Positions 1 to 7,559 of a stretch of DNA of 64,000 nt are shown in pieces. The notes under the pieces were generated by a model. That model was given only the letters and a program-made list of their open reading frames with translations, was not told where the DNA came from and did no database searches. Each line of letters opens with the position of its first letter. Position 1 is the stretch's first letter. The position numbers were made by a program, and so were the translations under genes. Origin of the DNA: Mycobacterium asiaticum (GTDB lineage: Bacteria; Actinomycetota; Actinomycetes; Mycobacteriales; Mycobacteriaceae); contig NZ_LZLQ01000136.1 of NCBI RefSeq assembly GCF_001673315.1, positions 1-64,000 on the forward strand, read 5' to 3'.

Positions 1-2
1 CC

Positions 3-317
3 ACCCCCGCCACCGCCTACACCAGCCGACCCAAAGCCGACCCAGCAACCCGCATCGACACCCACAACCGCGTACGCACCGACCGCGTCGACCAAGCCGG
101 ATCAATCACCCTGCGCGTCAACGGCCGCCTCCACCACATCGGCATCGGCCGCACCCACTACCGAACCCGCGTCCTGATCCTCGTCCAAGACCTCAACATC
201 AGAATCATCAACGCCGCCACCGGAGAACTACTCCGCGACTTCACCCTCGACCCCACCAGGAACTACCAACCCACCGGCGCACCCAAAGGCCCCACACGGA
301 AAAAGCCCCGAACCTAA
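3..317 (+). CDS. IS481-family transposase, C-terminal fragment
   Basis: The reading frame is open from the window edge to TAA at 315-317 and encodes about 104 residues; the N-terminus lies outside the window. The segment 'HIGIGRTHYRTRVLILVQD' followed by 'IRIINAATGELLRDFTLDP' is the typical C-terminal beta-rich tail of IS481-type DDE integrases, downstream of the catalytic core. The catalytic residues are not visible here. It ends 40 bp before tRNA-Arg, so an insertion sequence abuts the tRNA gene at the border of the accessory island that follows. Whether the element is intact cannot be judged from this window. Confidence 0.8.
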   Translation, partial: TPATAYTSRPKADPATRIDTHNRVRTDRVDQAGSITLRVNGRLHHIGIGRTHYRTRVLILVQDLNIRIINAATGELLRDFTLDPTRNYQPTGAPKGPTRKKPRT

Positions 318-326
318 CGTAGGTTC
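310..326. terminator. Inverted repeat at the transposase stop
   Basis: A perfect 7-bp inverted repeat, GAACCTA-acg-TAGGTTC, spans the transposase stop codon. It could act as a short terminator or belong to the end of the IS element. There is no T-tract, and the matching left end is outside the window. Confidence 0.4.
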
Positions 327-356
327 AGAGCTATTCCGATGTCTTGCGACATCACA

Positions 357-432
357 TGGTGCCCCCGGCAGGATTCGAACCTGCGACACCGGCTTTAGGA
401 GAGCCGTGCTCTATCCCCTGAGCTACGAGGGC
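357..432 (-). tRNA. tRNA-Arg (anticodon CCT)
   Basis: On the minus strand a complete cloverleaf can be folded. The acceptor stem GCCCTCG pairs with CGGGGGC with one T-G pair. The D arm contains AGCTC..GAGCA, the anticodon loop CT-CCT-AA reads codon AGG, and the T arm has the canonical GGTTCGAATCC. The discriminator base is A and CCA is encoded (76 nt including CCA). It lies between an insertion-sequence end and the redox island, a common position for integration. Confidence 0.96.
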
Positions 433-706
433 GGGGAAACGTCTTTGAATACCTGACTAAACCTAGTCGTTGGGGGCCGCTGATGGTTTGCGACGTGTTC
501 TGGGCATCCTCTGCCGTTCCCGCCAGGATGGCGAAAGTCGGGGTTCGGCGGGTGTGAGTGTAGCTGGCACGGTCATTTCCCGCGGTCGCCTCTTCTCGCT
601 GCGCGCAAAGCGCTCTGTTTGTTCTCGACCGCTTTCCGGACCGCCCGTCCCGGGTCCTTTCGGCCGCAGCCCGCTGCGCGGAGTGGTGCGACTCTCTGGT
701 CGTCCA

Positions 707-3298
707 TCACCGTCGGGCCACCTCGATGATGCCGTGGGCGCCGCGTTCGGCGTCCACCATCGCGTGTGACACGAACGGGTATCGACCCGCTTGACCGAAG
801 GTCAATTCCGCGAATCCGCCTTGGGCCGCGAACAATCCGAGTGTCTGCGCGCCGCCCGCGCCCCGGCCCGCCTTGCCGCCCAGCCGGTAGTCGCCCTCGG
901 ACCACACGGTGTCGAACTGCCCCCCGACGACGTGGAACGACGTGCCTCGGTTCGGCCCGGCGGCGAGCACCCAGATGCGAACGCGCTCGCCCACCCGAGC
1001 GGTCAGTGGCGCGTGGTCGTATTGACGGGCATAGCCGTTGAACAACACCAGGTCGGGCCTGTCCGCGGCGACCTTGTCGGCGTCCGCCTCGCCGCCGGGC
1101 ACGCCGAGATACATCTCGGACTGCACGATCAGGTACTCGCGGTCGACGCGCGGCAGGTCCGGCGGGTCGATGATCACCGCCCCGAACATGCCGTTCGCGA
1201 TGTGCAGCGACATCGGCATCGTCGAGCAGTGGTACAGCCAGATTCCCGCCCGCGTTGCGGTGAACCGGTACACCAGGTGCTGGCCGGGCTGGATGGTCCG
1301 CATGGGTTCGTCGGGCGCCAGCGCTCCCGCATGGAAGTCGATCGAATGCCCGGTGCTGCCGTCGTTGACGAGCGTGATCTCGAAGACGTCGCCGACCTTT
1401 CCGCGCAACGTCGGCCCGGGCGCGGTACCACCGAACGTCCAGAGCCGCTGGGTGATTCCGGGGGAGACCTCCCGCCGGATCTCGGTCACCGGCAGCGTCA
1501 GGCGATGCTCGGCCGCAGCCGGTGCTAGTGCGGCGTCGCGCGCGGTGAAACCCGGAGCGGGGGCGGCACCGAGGCTGCGGGCGATGTCACCGGCAGGGAT
1601 CGTCGCGCCGGCGGCCGGCCCCTGGTGACCTGAATGCACGGAATCCGTTGTGGGCATTGGCGTTCCGGTCGCCCGGACCTTAAAAGTCATACCCATCTGA
1701 CGGTGTCCGGCCACGGCGCACCAGCCGTCGAGACTGGAGCCGATCACCCCGGCTTCGAGGACGGCCGACTCGCCCGGCGCGATCCGTCCGGTGCGGCTGC
1801 CGTTGGACAGCACCAGGTCATGTTGGTCGGTGCCAGTGTTGGCGAGGGTGATCCGCAGCCGATTCCCGGCGGGAACCTCGACCGTGTCCGGCACGAAGCG
1901 CATGCCCTCGATTCGGACCGACGCCGTGGTGGTGTGCCCGGTGGCGGCCACGGCTACCCGAGGTGACGTGCCGATGCCGAGCGACGCGGGGTCGGCAGCC
2001 ACGCCGGCCGCGGTCGCCAGCACGACGACCCCGAGTCCGGCGGCCGCGACGCCGAGGCGCCGCCCCGGGGGTGCCGCCGCGGGTTGTCCTGGGGCCGTGG
2101 GCTTGTCGCGATCCCGGTGTACCCGCCATGCCGCGCGAACCAGCAGCGGTAGGAAGGTTGCGTACGACAACAGCACGAGAACCGATGCCGCGACGCGCAC
2201 CAGGCTCGGCGTCGGGAGGACACAGAGCAACAGCCCGGCGTTGGCGACGGTGACCCGCCACGCGGCCCCCCGCTCGAGTTCGGCTCCGGCAGCCAGCGTC
2301 GCCGCACGCCCGCCCATCACGACAGGCGCGAGGTAGGTCAGTGATCCGAGCAGCACCTGCACCAGGAAACCGGCAAGCACTGGTGCGGTGAGTTTCCCGG
2401 CCGCCGTGACCACCGCCGGCCAGGTCGGCGCGATCGTCAGGGCGATGGCGGCGAACGCCAGCGACCCGATCAGCCAGGCCACACCCGCCAATACCGACAA
2501 GGTCGCAAAGTCGTTGGGCTGCTTGCGGCGGATCTCGTCGAGGTGTGGTCGCAGCACGATCCCGGCGGCACCGAGATACCCGAGGGCACCCAGTCCGGTG
2601 ATCGGTGGTGATCCCACCACTGCGCCGCCGGCGGTCACAACCAGGGCGGTCAACAGGGCCGGCAGGCCGTGGCGAGCGGCCGCCTCGACCCCGGTGGCCA
2701 TCCGGGTGCGCAGCATCGTCGGCCACAGCGTGACCAGCGTGCCCAGTACCGTCAGGCCCACCCAGCCGAACAAGTTCACCGCCGCATGCGCGATGACGAA
2801 CCGCTCCTGGATACGGCCGGGGAGCGCCGAATTCGCCATCGCCACACCGAGTCCCGCGCCGACCGCCAGACACCACGTCGCGGCGATGTAGTAGCGGATG
2901 GTGACGCCGAAGCGGGCGGGCAGCGCGGTGCGCATCTGCTGCAGAAGGGTCGCCCCGTGCGCCAGGGCGACGACCGCGACGACCACACCACCAGCCAGTA
3001 CCGCCGGCCACCACCGGCCCAGCATGCCGGTGACCACCGCGACGGCACCGGCGTTAAAGGCCGCGATGCGCAACACTTCTGCGGTCCGCGCCGAATCTGG
3101 TGGCCGGCGCAGCAACGCGTCGGCGAAATGCCGGCTCCAGATCAGGATCGCGTTGCCGGCCGCGCCCAGCGCCAGCAGATGGACCAACAGCCAGCCGGAG
3201 AACGGAATGTACCGATGCGCGACCGCTACCGAGACGAGCGCTGCGAGCCAGGCGAACACGACGGTCCCGACACGTAGGTGCCATCCCGAACGATTCAT
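707..3298 (-). CDS. Membrane-cupredoxin-copper nitrite reductase (NirK-like) fusion
   Basis: The 863-residue protein has three parts. Residues 1-435 form a polytopic membrane domain with about ten hydrophobic segments. Residues 455-545 are a cupredoxin with type 1 copper ligands H493, C527, H532 and M535/M537. Residues 595-863 form a two-domain NirK-type unit. That unit keeps type 1 ligands H651, C691, H699 and M704, type 2 ligands H656, H690 and H845, and the catalytic pair D654 and H789. NirK reduces nitrite to NO; the extra cupredoxin could deliver electrons from the membrane. The ATG overlaps the upstream NnrS-like stop (ATGA), so translation is coupled. The residue match makes nitrite reductase likely; a broader multicopper-oxidase role remains possible. 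Confidence 0.85.
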   Translation of the reverse strand: MNRSGWHLRVGTVVFAWLAALVSVAVAHRYIPFSGWLLVHLLALGAAGNAILIWSRHFADALLRRPPDSARTAEVLRIAAFNAGAVAVVTGMLGRWWPAVLAGGVVVAVVALAHGATLLQQMRTALPARFGVTIRYYIAATWCLAVGAGLGVAMANSALPGRIQERFVIAHAAVNLFGWVGLTVLGTLVTLWPTMLRTRMATGVEAAARHGLPALLTALVVTAGGAVVGSPPITGLGALGYLGAAGIVLRPHLDEIRRKQPNDFATLSVLAGVAWLIGSLAFAAIALTIAPTWPAVVTAAGKLTAPVLAGFLVQVLLGSLTYLAPVVMGGRAATLAAGAELERGAAWRVTVANAGLLLCVLPTPSLVRVAASVLVLLSYATFLPLLVRAAWRVHRDRDKPTAPGQPAAAPPGRRLGVAAAGLGVVVLATAAGVAADPASLGIGTSPRVAVAATGHTTTASVRIEGMRFVPDTVEVPAGNRLRITLANTGTDQHDLVLSNGSRTGRIAPGESAVLEAGVIGSSLDGWCAVAGHRQMGMTFKVRATGTPMPTTDSVHSGHQGPAAGATIPAGDIARSLGAAPAPGFTARDAALAPAAAEHRLTLPVTEIRREVSPGITQRLWTFGGTAPGPTLRGKVGDVFEITLVNDGSTGHSIDFHAGALAPDEPMRTIQPGQHLVYRFTATRAGIWLYHCSTMPMSLHIANGMFGAVIIDPPDLPRVDREYLIVQSEMYLGVPGGEADADKVAADRPDLVLFNGYARQYDHAPLTARVGERVRIWVLAAGPNRGTSFHVVGGQFDTVWSEGDYRLGGKAGRGAGGAQTLGLFAAQGGFAELTFGQAGRYPFVSHAMVDAERGAHGIIEVARR

Positions 3299-4386
3299 GC
3301 GGGCACTCGATTGGCTGCGCGCAGGGCCGAAATGGCAGCAACGACAATGAATCCGAGGATCGCCACGATATTCACCACACCACCGGCCTGCAGCGCCCAG
3401 TGGATGCCGCGTGCGTCGCCGGCCACCAACCGCACCAGCAGCGACACATGCAACACCGCGACCGGGCCGTACATCAGCGGGGTGTAGGGCAGCGGGCGAC
3501 GCAACACGGCCGGCAAGATCACGGGTGCGTGCGCCATGATCATCGACAGCACAAAGCCCAGCATTACCGCGTGCACCACCGCGTCATAGCCTGCGCCTGA
3601 AGGTATTTGGCCGACCAGCAACCAGGTCGTCCCCGGCACCAGCAGCCATCCGTAACCGGCGAGCAGGCACACCGCCATGTATCGGGGCAGCCCTGTCGCG
3701 CGCACCGTGCTGCGGGCGACATCGAACCGGCCCAGCCACGCCACCGTCGTCAACAGCGCCGCGCCGAGCATTGGATAGCCACAGGTCGGCCACAACAGCG
3801 CGGCCACAGTGGCGGCGACCGTCACCGCGGCGATGGCCGTCAGTAGCCCCTCGGCTCGGGTGCCGATCGTTGCGATGCGGGCGAGTTCAAGGCGCTCCCC
3901 GACGATGGTGAGGATCAGGAATCCCGAAAGCCAGGGCAGCAGATCGGGAACCGGCACGCCGCCCAGCCACAACATTGCCGCGCCGGTTGCCAACACCGCA
4001 CCGCCGACCTGGACCAGAACCGACACGTCGGCGGTTCGTCGCCACAACGGCACGTACACCGCGACCAACAAGGCGGATCCCGCGAGCAACAGGACGCCGC
4101 CGAGGTTTCGGGGCGCCCGGGTGACCAGCAACACTGCGCCGGCGCCGAGGGACATCGGGCTCAGGTAGGCCCACCACCGCTGTGCGGCCACGGCCCGCTC
4201 CAGCGCGACCACCGTGCCTACGAACCCGAGCACCAGCAGGACGCCGTGCACCTCGGTCAACCGGGTGGTTTCGATCGGTGCGGGCAGGCCGAGCAGCATC
4301 AGCGCCGCGTCGAGTCCGGCCAACAACGCGAACCCGCCCGGCATCAGAAGCAACGCCCTGGGCGGCACCCTTCGGTCAGTCATCAT
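3295..4386 (-). CDS. NnrS-like polytopic membrane protein
   Basis: A hydrophobic protein of 363 residues with roughly ten to twelve membrane segments. Histidines sit in conserved-looking segments (TEVHGVLLVLGF near residue 44, VVHAVMLGFVLSMIMAHAPV near residue 280), as in the heme/copper NnrS family that relieves nitric-oxide stress. The start is ATGATG at 4386/4383, overlapping the end of the upstream regulator gene by 11 nt. Its stop overlaps the NirK-like start by 4 nt. This is the middle gene of a three-gene coupled operon. Assignment to NnrS rests on topology, the histidine pattern and the NirK context, so it is a family-level inference. A longer reading frame upstream of this start runs inside the regulator gene and is not credible. 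Confidence 0.65.
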   Translation of the reverse strand: MMTDRRVPPRALLLMPGGFALLAGLDAALMLLGLPAPIETTRLTEVHGVLLVLGFVGTVVALERAVAAQRWWAYLSPMSLGAGAVLLVTRAPRNLGGVLLLAGSALLVAVYVPLWRRTADVSVLVQVGGAVLATGAAMLWLGGVPVPDLLPWLSGFLILTIVGERLELARIATIGTRAEGLLTAIAAVTVAATVAALLWPTCGYPMLGAALLTTVAWLGRFDVARSTVRATGLPRYMAVCLLAGYGWLLVPGTTWLLVGQIPSGAGYDAVVHAVMLGFVLSMIMAHAPVILPAVLRRPLPYTPLMYGPVAVLHVSLLVRLVAGDARGIHWALQAGGVVNIVAILGFIVVAAISALRAANRVPA

Positions 4387-5086
4387 GCCGCACAACGGGA
4401 TCGGGCAGAAATAGCCGGCAAGCGCCGGGCTCGGCGAATGGGATGAGGCCGGGTGCCGGTGCACCGGCGGCTCCGAGACGCTCCAGCATTCCCTCGACGA
4501 TGCCGAGGTGGACCTGACAGACGATGCTCGGATAGCGACGGGCCGCGTCCAGCAGAGGGCAGCGGCGCAGGGCGATGCCTCGGTGCGCACCGAGCGCGTC
4601 CGAGTCGTCGTCCGGCGCAAAGCCCAGGCGGTCCAGCGCCTCGAGTACGGATTGCCGCGCATCGCCACCGGCCTGGCTGCACTCGTCGATGAGTTCGCGT
4701 CCCCATTCGACGCCGGCGGCCCGCGCGTCGCGCTCCGGGTGGGGGCTGGTGCGGGCCAGTTGTCCGGCCAGCGCGGTCGCCAAACCCGCGTAGTCACGCA
4801 TCGTTACCGCGGGGTCGGCGGCAGACGTCCGATATACCGTGGCCGGACGTCCGCGTCCGAGTGTCCTGGCGATGGAGCGTTCGACGAGCCCAAGGTCGAC
4901 GACCGCGTCGAGATGTTCGCGAACGGTGTTGGCGTGCAGGTCAAGATCGGCGGCGGCGTCTGCGACCCGGACGGGGGAGTGTGCGCGCACGTACTCGAGC
5001 ACCCGCAGTCGCTGCCCGGACAGCGCCACCGGCGCTTGTAGTACCGGCATCGGCCGGGGGCCCAGGACCATCGACTCTTTTTTCAC
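4376..5086 (-). CDS. HTH regulator with Cys/His cluster (COG2345/SufR-like)
   Basis: The 236-residue protein has an N-terminal winged helix-turn-helix at about residues 28-85 (LDLHANTVREHLDAVVDLGLV), with a wing rich in Gly and Arg. The C-terminal sensor region contains C176-x13-C190-x2-H193 and then C223. This layout resembles Fe-S regulators of the SufR type, though spacing differs from the classical four-cysteine pattern. It starts at GTG 5086, three bases from an 18-bp palindrome, which suggests autoregulation. It heads the operon for the NnrS-like and NirK-like proteins and diverges from a hemerythrin-DUF2249 gene. An NO- or redox-sensing role is inferred, not shown. A paralogue with the same Cys/His spacing is encoded at 10116-10799. 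Confidence 0.8.
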   Translation of the reverse strand: MKKESMVLGPRPMPVLQAPVALSGQRLRVLEYVRAHSPVRVADAAADLDLHANTVREHLDAVVDLGLVERSIARTLGRGRPATVYRTSAADPAVTMRDYAGLATALAGQLARTSPHPERDARAAGVEWGRELIDECSQAGGDARQSVLEALDRLGFAPDDDSDALGAHRGIALRRCPLLDAARRYPSIVCQVHLGIVEGMLERLGAAGAPAPGLIPFAEPGACRLFLPDPVVRHDD

Positions 5087-5088
5087 GG

Positions 5089-5106
5089 AATTTACTGTAG
5101 TAAATT
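5089..5106. promoter_or_regulatory. 18-bp palindromic operator
   Basis: AATTTACT-GT-AGTAAATT is a perfect 8+8 inverted repeat with a 2-bp centre, in an AT-rich pocket of GC-rich DNA. It sits in the 94-bp gap between the divergent regulator operon (GTG at 5086) and the hemerythrin-DUF2249 gene (ATG at 5181). It is the natural candidate operator for the adjacent regulator and would control both directions. Binding is inferred. Confidence 0.7.
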
Positions 5107-5180
5107 ATCGGGCGATGCACATAGGGCAATGAGTCACTTTCGCTCAGCCGAGCGATGGGCTCAACGGAAAGGAACCGAAC

Positions 5181-5948
5181 ATGCCAGCCAACGATGTAAT
5201 CGTGGCGTCCACAGCGGCTGATGCCGCGGCGGTCGAAGCCATCACGAACCACCACGCCCAACTCGCCGGGCAGCTCGCGGTGCTGACCGATTCGATGGTG
5301 TCGGCAGTCGAGCGCGGTACGGACTTCGAAACGGCGCGTGCGGCGACCCTGGACTTCCTGGCCGGTGAGCTGTTGCCGCACGCCGCCGCCGAAGAGGAGC
5401 GGCTGTACCCGGCCGCAACCCGCACCCAACACGCGCGGCCCCTGATCGAATCGATGATCGCGGCGCACCGCGTCATCGGCTCCCTCGTCGACGGCATCCG
5501 TACGCAACCGCCGGTGCGCGCGGCTGGTTCCGGTCAAGCCCTGCGGGTGCTGTTCGACGCACACCTGGTCGACGAGAACGAGCGGATCCTGCCGATCGTC
5601 GCCGCCGACCCGAACGTGTCCTTGGTCGAGGTGACCGACGGCATGCACGAACTCCTCGGGTGTGCTCCCTCCGCCGATGGCCACGAGCAGTCACACAGCT
5701 GCGCTTGCTGCGAAGCCGATGACGATGATCTCGTGCTCGACGTCCGCGAGGTGCCGCACTCCATCCGGCACGCAACGGTGTTCGGCGCGTTCGATGCCGT
5801 TCCGCCCGGCGGCGCTTTGGTGCTGGTGGCTCCGCACGACCCGATCCCGCTGCTGCACCAACTCAACGGCCGCACATCGGGCCGGCTCGAGGTCCAGTAC
5901 GAGCAACGCGGGCCGGATGCGTGGCGGTTGCGGCTGATCAAACTGTAG
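5181..5948 (+). CDS. Hemerythrin HHE domain fused to DUF2249
   Basis: The 255-residue protein has an HHE cation-binding four-helix domain at residues 1-155 with candidate diiron ligands H24/H25, H67, E71, H96, H128 and E132. Residues 185-255 form a DUF2249 domain (LDVREVPHSIRHATVFGAFD). The linker at 161-177 is rich in metal ligands (C161, H168, H172, C174, C176, C177) and is followed by an acidic run. HHE and DUF2249 proteins recur in denitrification and NO-repair gene clusters, which fits the divergent nirK-like operon. GGAAAGGA lies upstream of the ATG, and the shared palindrome at 5089-5106 probably regulates it. A perfect hairpin terminator follows. Confidence 0.85.
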   Translation: MPANDVIVASTAADAAAVEAITNHHAQLAGQLAVLTDSMVSAVERGTDFETARAATLDFLAGELLPHAAAEEERLYPAATRTQHARPLIESMIAAHRVIGSLVDGIRTQPPVRAAGSGQALRVLFDAHLVDENERILPIVAADPNVSLVEVTDGMHELLGCAPSADGHEQSHSCACCEADDDDLVLDVREVPHSIRHATVFGAFDAVPPGGALVLVAPHDPIPLLHQLNGRTSGRLEVQYEQRGPDAWRLRLIKL

Positions 5949-5981
5949 GGGGGCCGGTACCGCGGGATGCGGCTACCGAGA

Positions 5982-6027
5982 CGGCTGCAGAGTCGGTGTG
6001 ACTTCGGTCAGACCGACTCTGCAGCCG
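5982..6027. terminator. Perfect 16-bp hairpin between convergent genes
   Basis: Arms CGGCTGCAGAGTCGGT (5982-5997) and ACCGACTCTGCAGCCG (6012-6027) are perfectly complementary around a 14-nt loop. The hairpin lies between the ends of the hemerythrin-DUF2249 gene (+) and the small ferredoxin gene (-). It is the expected shape for a bidirectional terminator; mycobacterial terminators often lack the T-run. Confidence 0.85.
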
Positions 6028-6127
6028 ACGTTCTCAACGGTGTGTAGACGATGGCGATTGCGCAGGAGCCAAGAGGGCGACTACCCCTGTAACGCAATTG
6101 AATTGACTGTGGGGTCGACGTACAGCT

Positions 6128-6319
6128 CTAGTCTTCCCGCGACAGTGCCGCGCGAGGGCACGCGCCGATAGCTTGCTCCGCGAGCGCTTCCTGCTCGGCC
6201 GGGACGGGATCGGTTTTGACCACCGCGTACTCGTCGTCGTCGAGTTCGAACACATCGGGCGCGATGTTCACACAGAAGGCGTTGCCCTCACAGCGATCAC
6301 GATCCACTACCACGCGCAT
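6128..6319 (-). CDS. Small [3Fe-4S] ferredoxin
   Basis: The 63-residue protein has cysteines C10, C16 and C54 in the pattern C-x5-C ... C-P. This is the single [3Fe-4S] ferredoxin type that usually feeds cytochromes P450 or other monooxygenases. The acidic middle (FELDDDEYAVV) is typical of the family. No P450 is nearby. It is the last gene of a minus-strand series after OsmC and hemerythrin, so it probably belongs to their regulon as an electron carrier. The terminator hairpin at 5982-6027 lies downstream. Confidence 0.88.
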   Translation of the reverse strand: MRVVVDRDRCEGNAFCVNIAPDVFELDDDEYAVVKTDPVPAEQEALAEQAIGACPRAALSRED

Positions 6320-6356
6320 TGAGAATCCTCCTTCGCTACTTCAGCGGGTTCAAAGC

Positions 6357-6833
6357 TCAAGCGTTCGCCTGCTGGCACACCCATCCAGCGGGTGTGCGTC
6401 CGGTCTCAATGAACCGGCTCAGTTCCGCTGTTGTTTGCGGTGGCAGCGAGGCGTCGGCGATGGGATAGATGACCGCTTCCTCTTTGGTGTTGTGCCGAAG
6501 GAGTTGATCCAACAGCTGTGTGCACGTGTTCCTGAGTCGCACGGTGTCGTTTCCGTCAGCAAGTAGATCGGTCAGGGTGTCCATGGTGCGCCACAGCTGA
6601 CCGTGCTCGCGCATCATCAGGAAGATCGGCATCATAATCCCGGCGCCCCGCAGCGGTGGAAACAGGAACACCTCTTCGAGGTAGATGTGGCGGCGCAGCG
6701 CCTCCAGTGCTTCGGTGAGTAGTTCGTGCTGCAAGCTGCCGCAATCGAGCTTCTCGATGAAAGTCTCTATCACGATGTCGATTTCGCGGTGTTCCCATGT
6801 CATCTCGGCAGATACAGCCAGGTCGCCCATCAT
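6357..6833 (-). CDS. Hemerythrin HHE domain protein
   Basis: The protein of 157-158 residues is a single HHE domain with candidate diiron ligands H15, H49, E53, H77, H114 and E118, the spacing expected of bacterial hemerythrin-like proteins. Such proteins bind O2 or NO, or protect Fe-S clusters. Two ATG codons are adjacent. AGGAG lies only 3 nt before the first and 6 nt before the second, so the true start may be 6830. It lies 12 bp downstream of the OsmC gene and 37 bp upstream of the small ferredoxin gene, an operon-like arrangement. Confidence 0.87.
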   Translation of the reverse strand: MMGDLAVSAEMTWEHREIDIVIETFIEKLDCGSLQHELLTEALEALRRHIYLEEVFLFPPLRGAGIMMPIFLMMREHGQLWRTMDTLTDLLADGNDTVRLRNTCTQLLDQLLRHNTKEEAVIYPIADASLPPQTTAELSRFIETGRTPAGWVCQQANA

Positions 6834-6845
6834 GTGCTCCTCTGG

Positions 6846-7313
6846 TTAGCCGGCGGGACGGACTGAGTCGCTCTGGTCGAGCTGTGCGTCGACACTGATC
6901 GTGGCCCCGGCAAACAATCGCGACACCGGACACAGCGCGGCCGCCTGGTTCACCACGGCCGCGAACGCATCGTCGTCCAGGCCGTCGACCTGCGCCCTCA
7001 CTGTCAACTCCGACGTTGTGATCGTCGGCACTCCGTCGACCGCATCCAAGGTCACGGTGGCCGTGACGTCGAGTCGTTGTGGCGGCGTGCGGTTTTCACC
7101 CAGTTTCAGCGCCAGCGCCATCGAGAAACACGATGAGTGCGCCGCTGCCGCCAACTCTTCGGGGCTGGTCTTGCCGCCCGGCTGCTCAGTTCGGGAGGCC
7201 CAGGTCAACGGCAGGCCATCCAGGGCCCCACTGCTGCCCCGCGATAGCTTGCCTTCGCCCGAGTCCAGCGGGCCTTCCCATGTGGTCTGCGTGGCCCGTT
7301 CCGCAATGCTCAT
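6846..7313 (-). CDS. OsmC/Ohr-family peroxiredoxin-like protein
   Basis: The 155-residue protein carries the two OsmC cysteine contexts, HSSCFSMAL and AALCPVSRL, which form the peroxidatic and resolving pair for hydroperoxide reduction. The start at ATG 7313 matches the family N-terminus (MSIAERATQTTWEGPL). An upstream extension would cross the operator and is unlikely. It is the first gene of the OsmC-hemerythrin-ferredoxin series. An inverted repeat at 7342-7368, shared with two other promoters in the island, lies 29 bp before its start. Confidence 0.9.
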   Translation of the reverse strand: MSIAERATQTTWEGPLDSGEGKLSRGSSGALDGLPLTWASRTEQPGGKTSPEELAAAAHSSCFSMALALKLGENRTPPQRLDVTATVTLDAVDGVPTITTSELTVRAQVDGLDDDAFAAVVNQAAALCPVSRLFAGATISVDAQLDQSDSVRPAG

Positions 7314-7341
7314 ACTTCTCGACCCCTTCTCAGAGCGTAAC

Positions 7342-7368
7342 GTTTTTACAAGTGCTAGTTGTGTAAAC
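7342..7368. promoter_or_regulatory. Island operator copy A (upstream of osmC)
   Basis: GTTTTTACAA-N7-TTGTGTAAAC is an inverted repeat with 8 of 10 arm positions matching. It is 29 bp upstream of the OsmC start. The same half-sites recur at 9584-9609 and 9738-9763 with a 6-bp spacer, all in front of island transcription units. It is a candidate binding site for the regulator encoded at 10116-10799. Confidence 0.75.
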
Positions 7369-7559
7369 TCTAGACTGCGCTCCGCGCATTGACTAGAGAG
7401 CGATCGCTGCCAGATGGTCATTGTCGGCTGGATTGCAGAACCGATCGACTCTGACAAGGACTTCGGGCCGTTCCGCCGATCGCTGCGGAATGACCTGGCT
7501 GAGTTTTTTGGTAGCCGGTGATCTGGCAGCGGACCCGCGCGAAGGCCAGTGGTCTGTTG

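Noticed and set aside
433..706. Possible gene between tRNA-Arg and the NirK-like gene
   Set aside because: Frames here show Arg/Gly/Pro-rich shadow composition and no start context; it is read as the 3' end of the nirK-like transcript and the tRNA promoter region.
4387..4797. Long N-terminal extension of the NnrS-like protein
   Set aside because: It lies antisense-free but inside the regulator gene in another frame, has no membrane character, and the ATGATG at 4386/4383 gives the natural hydrophobic N-terminus.
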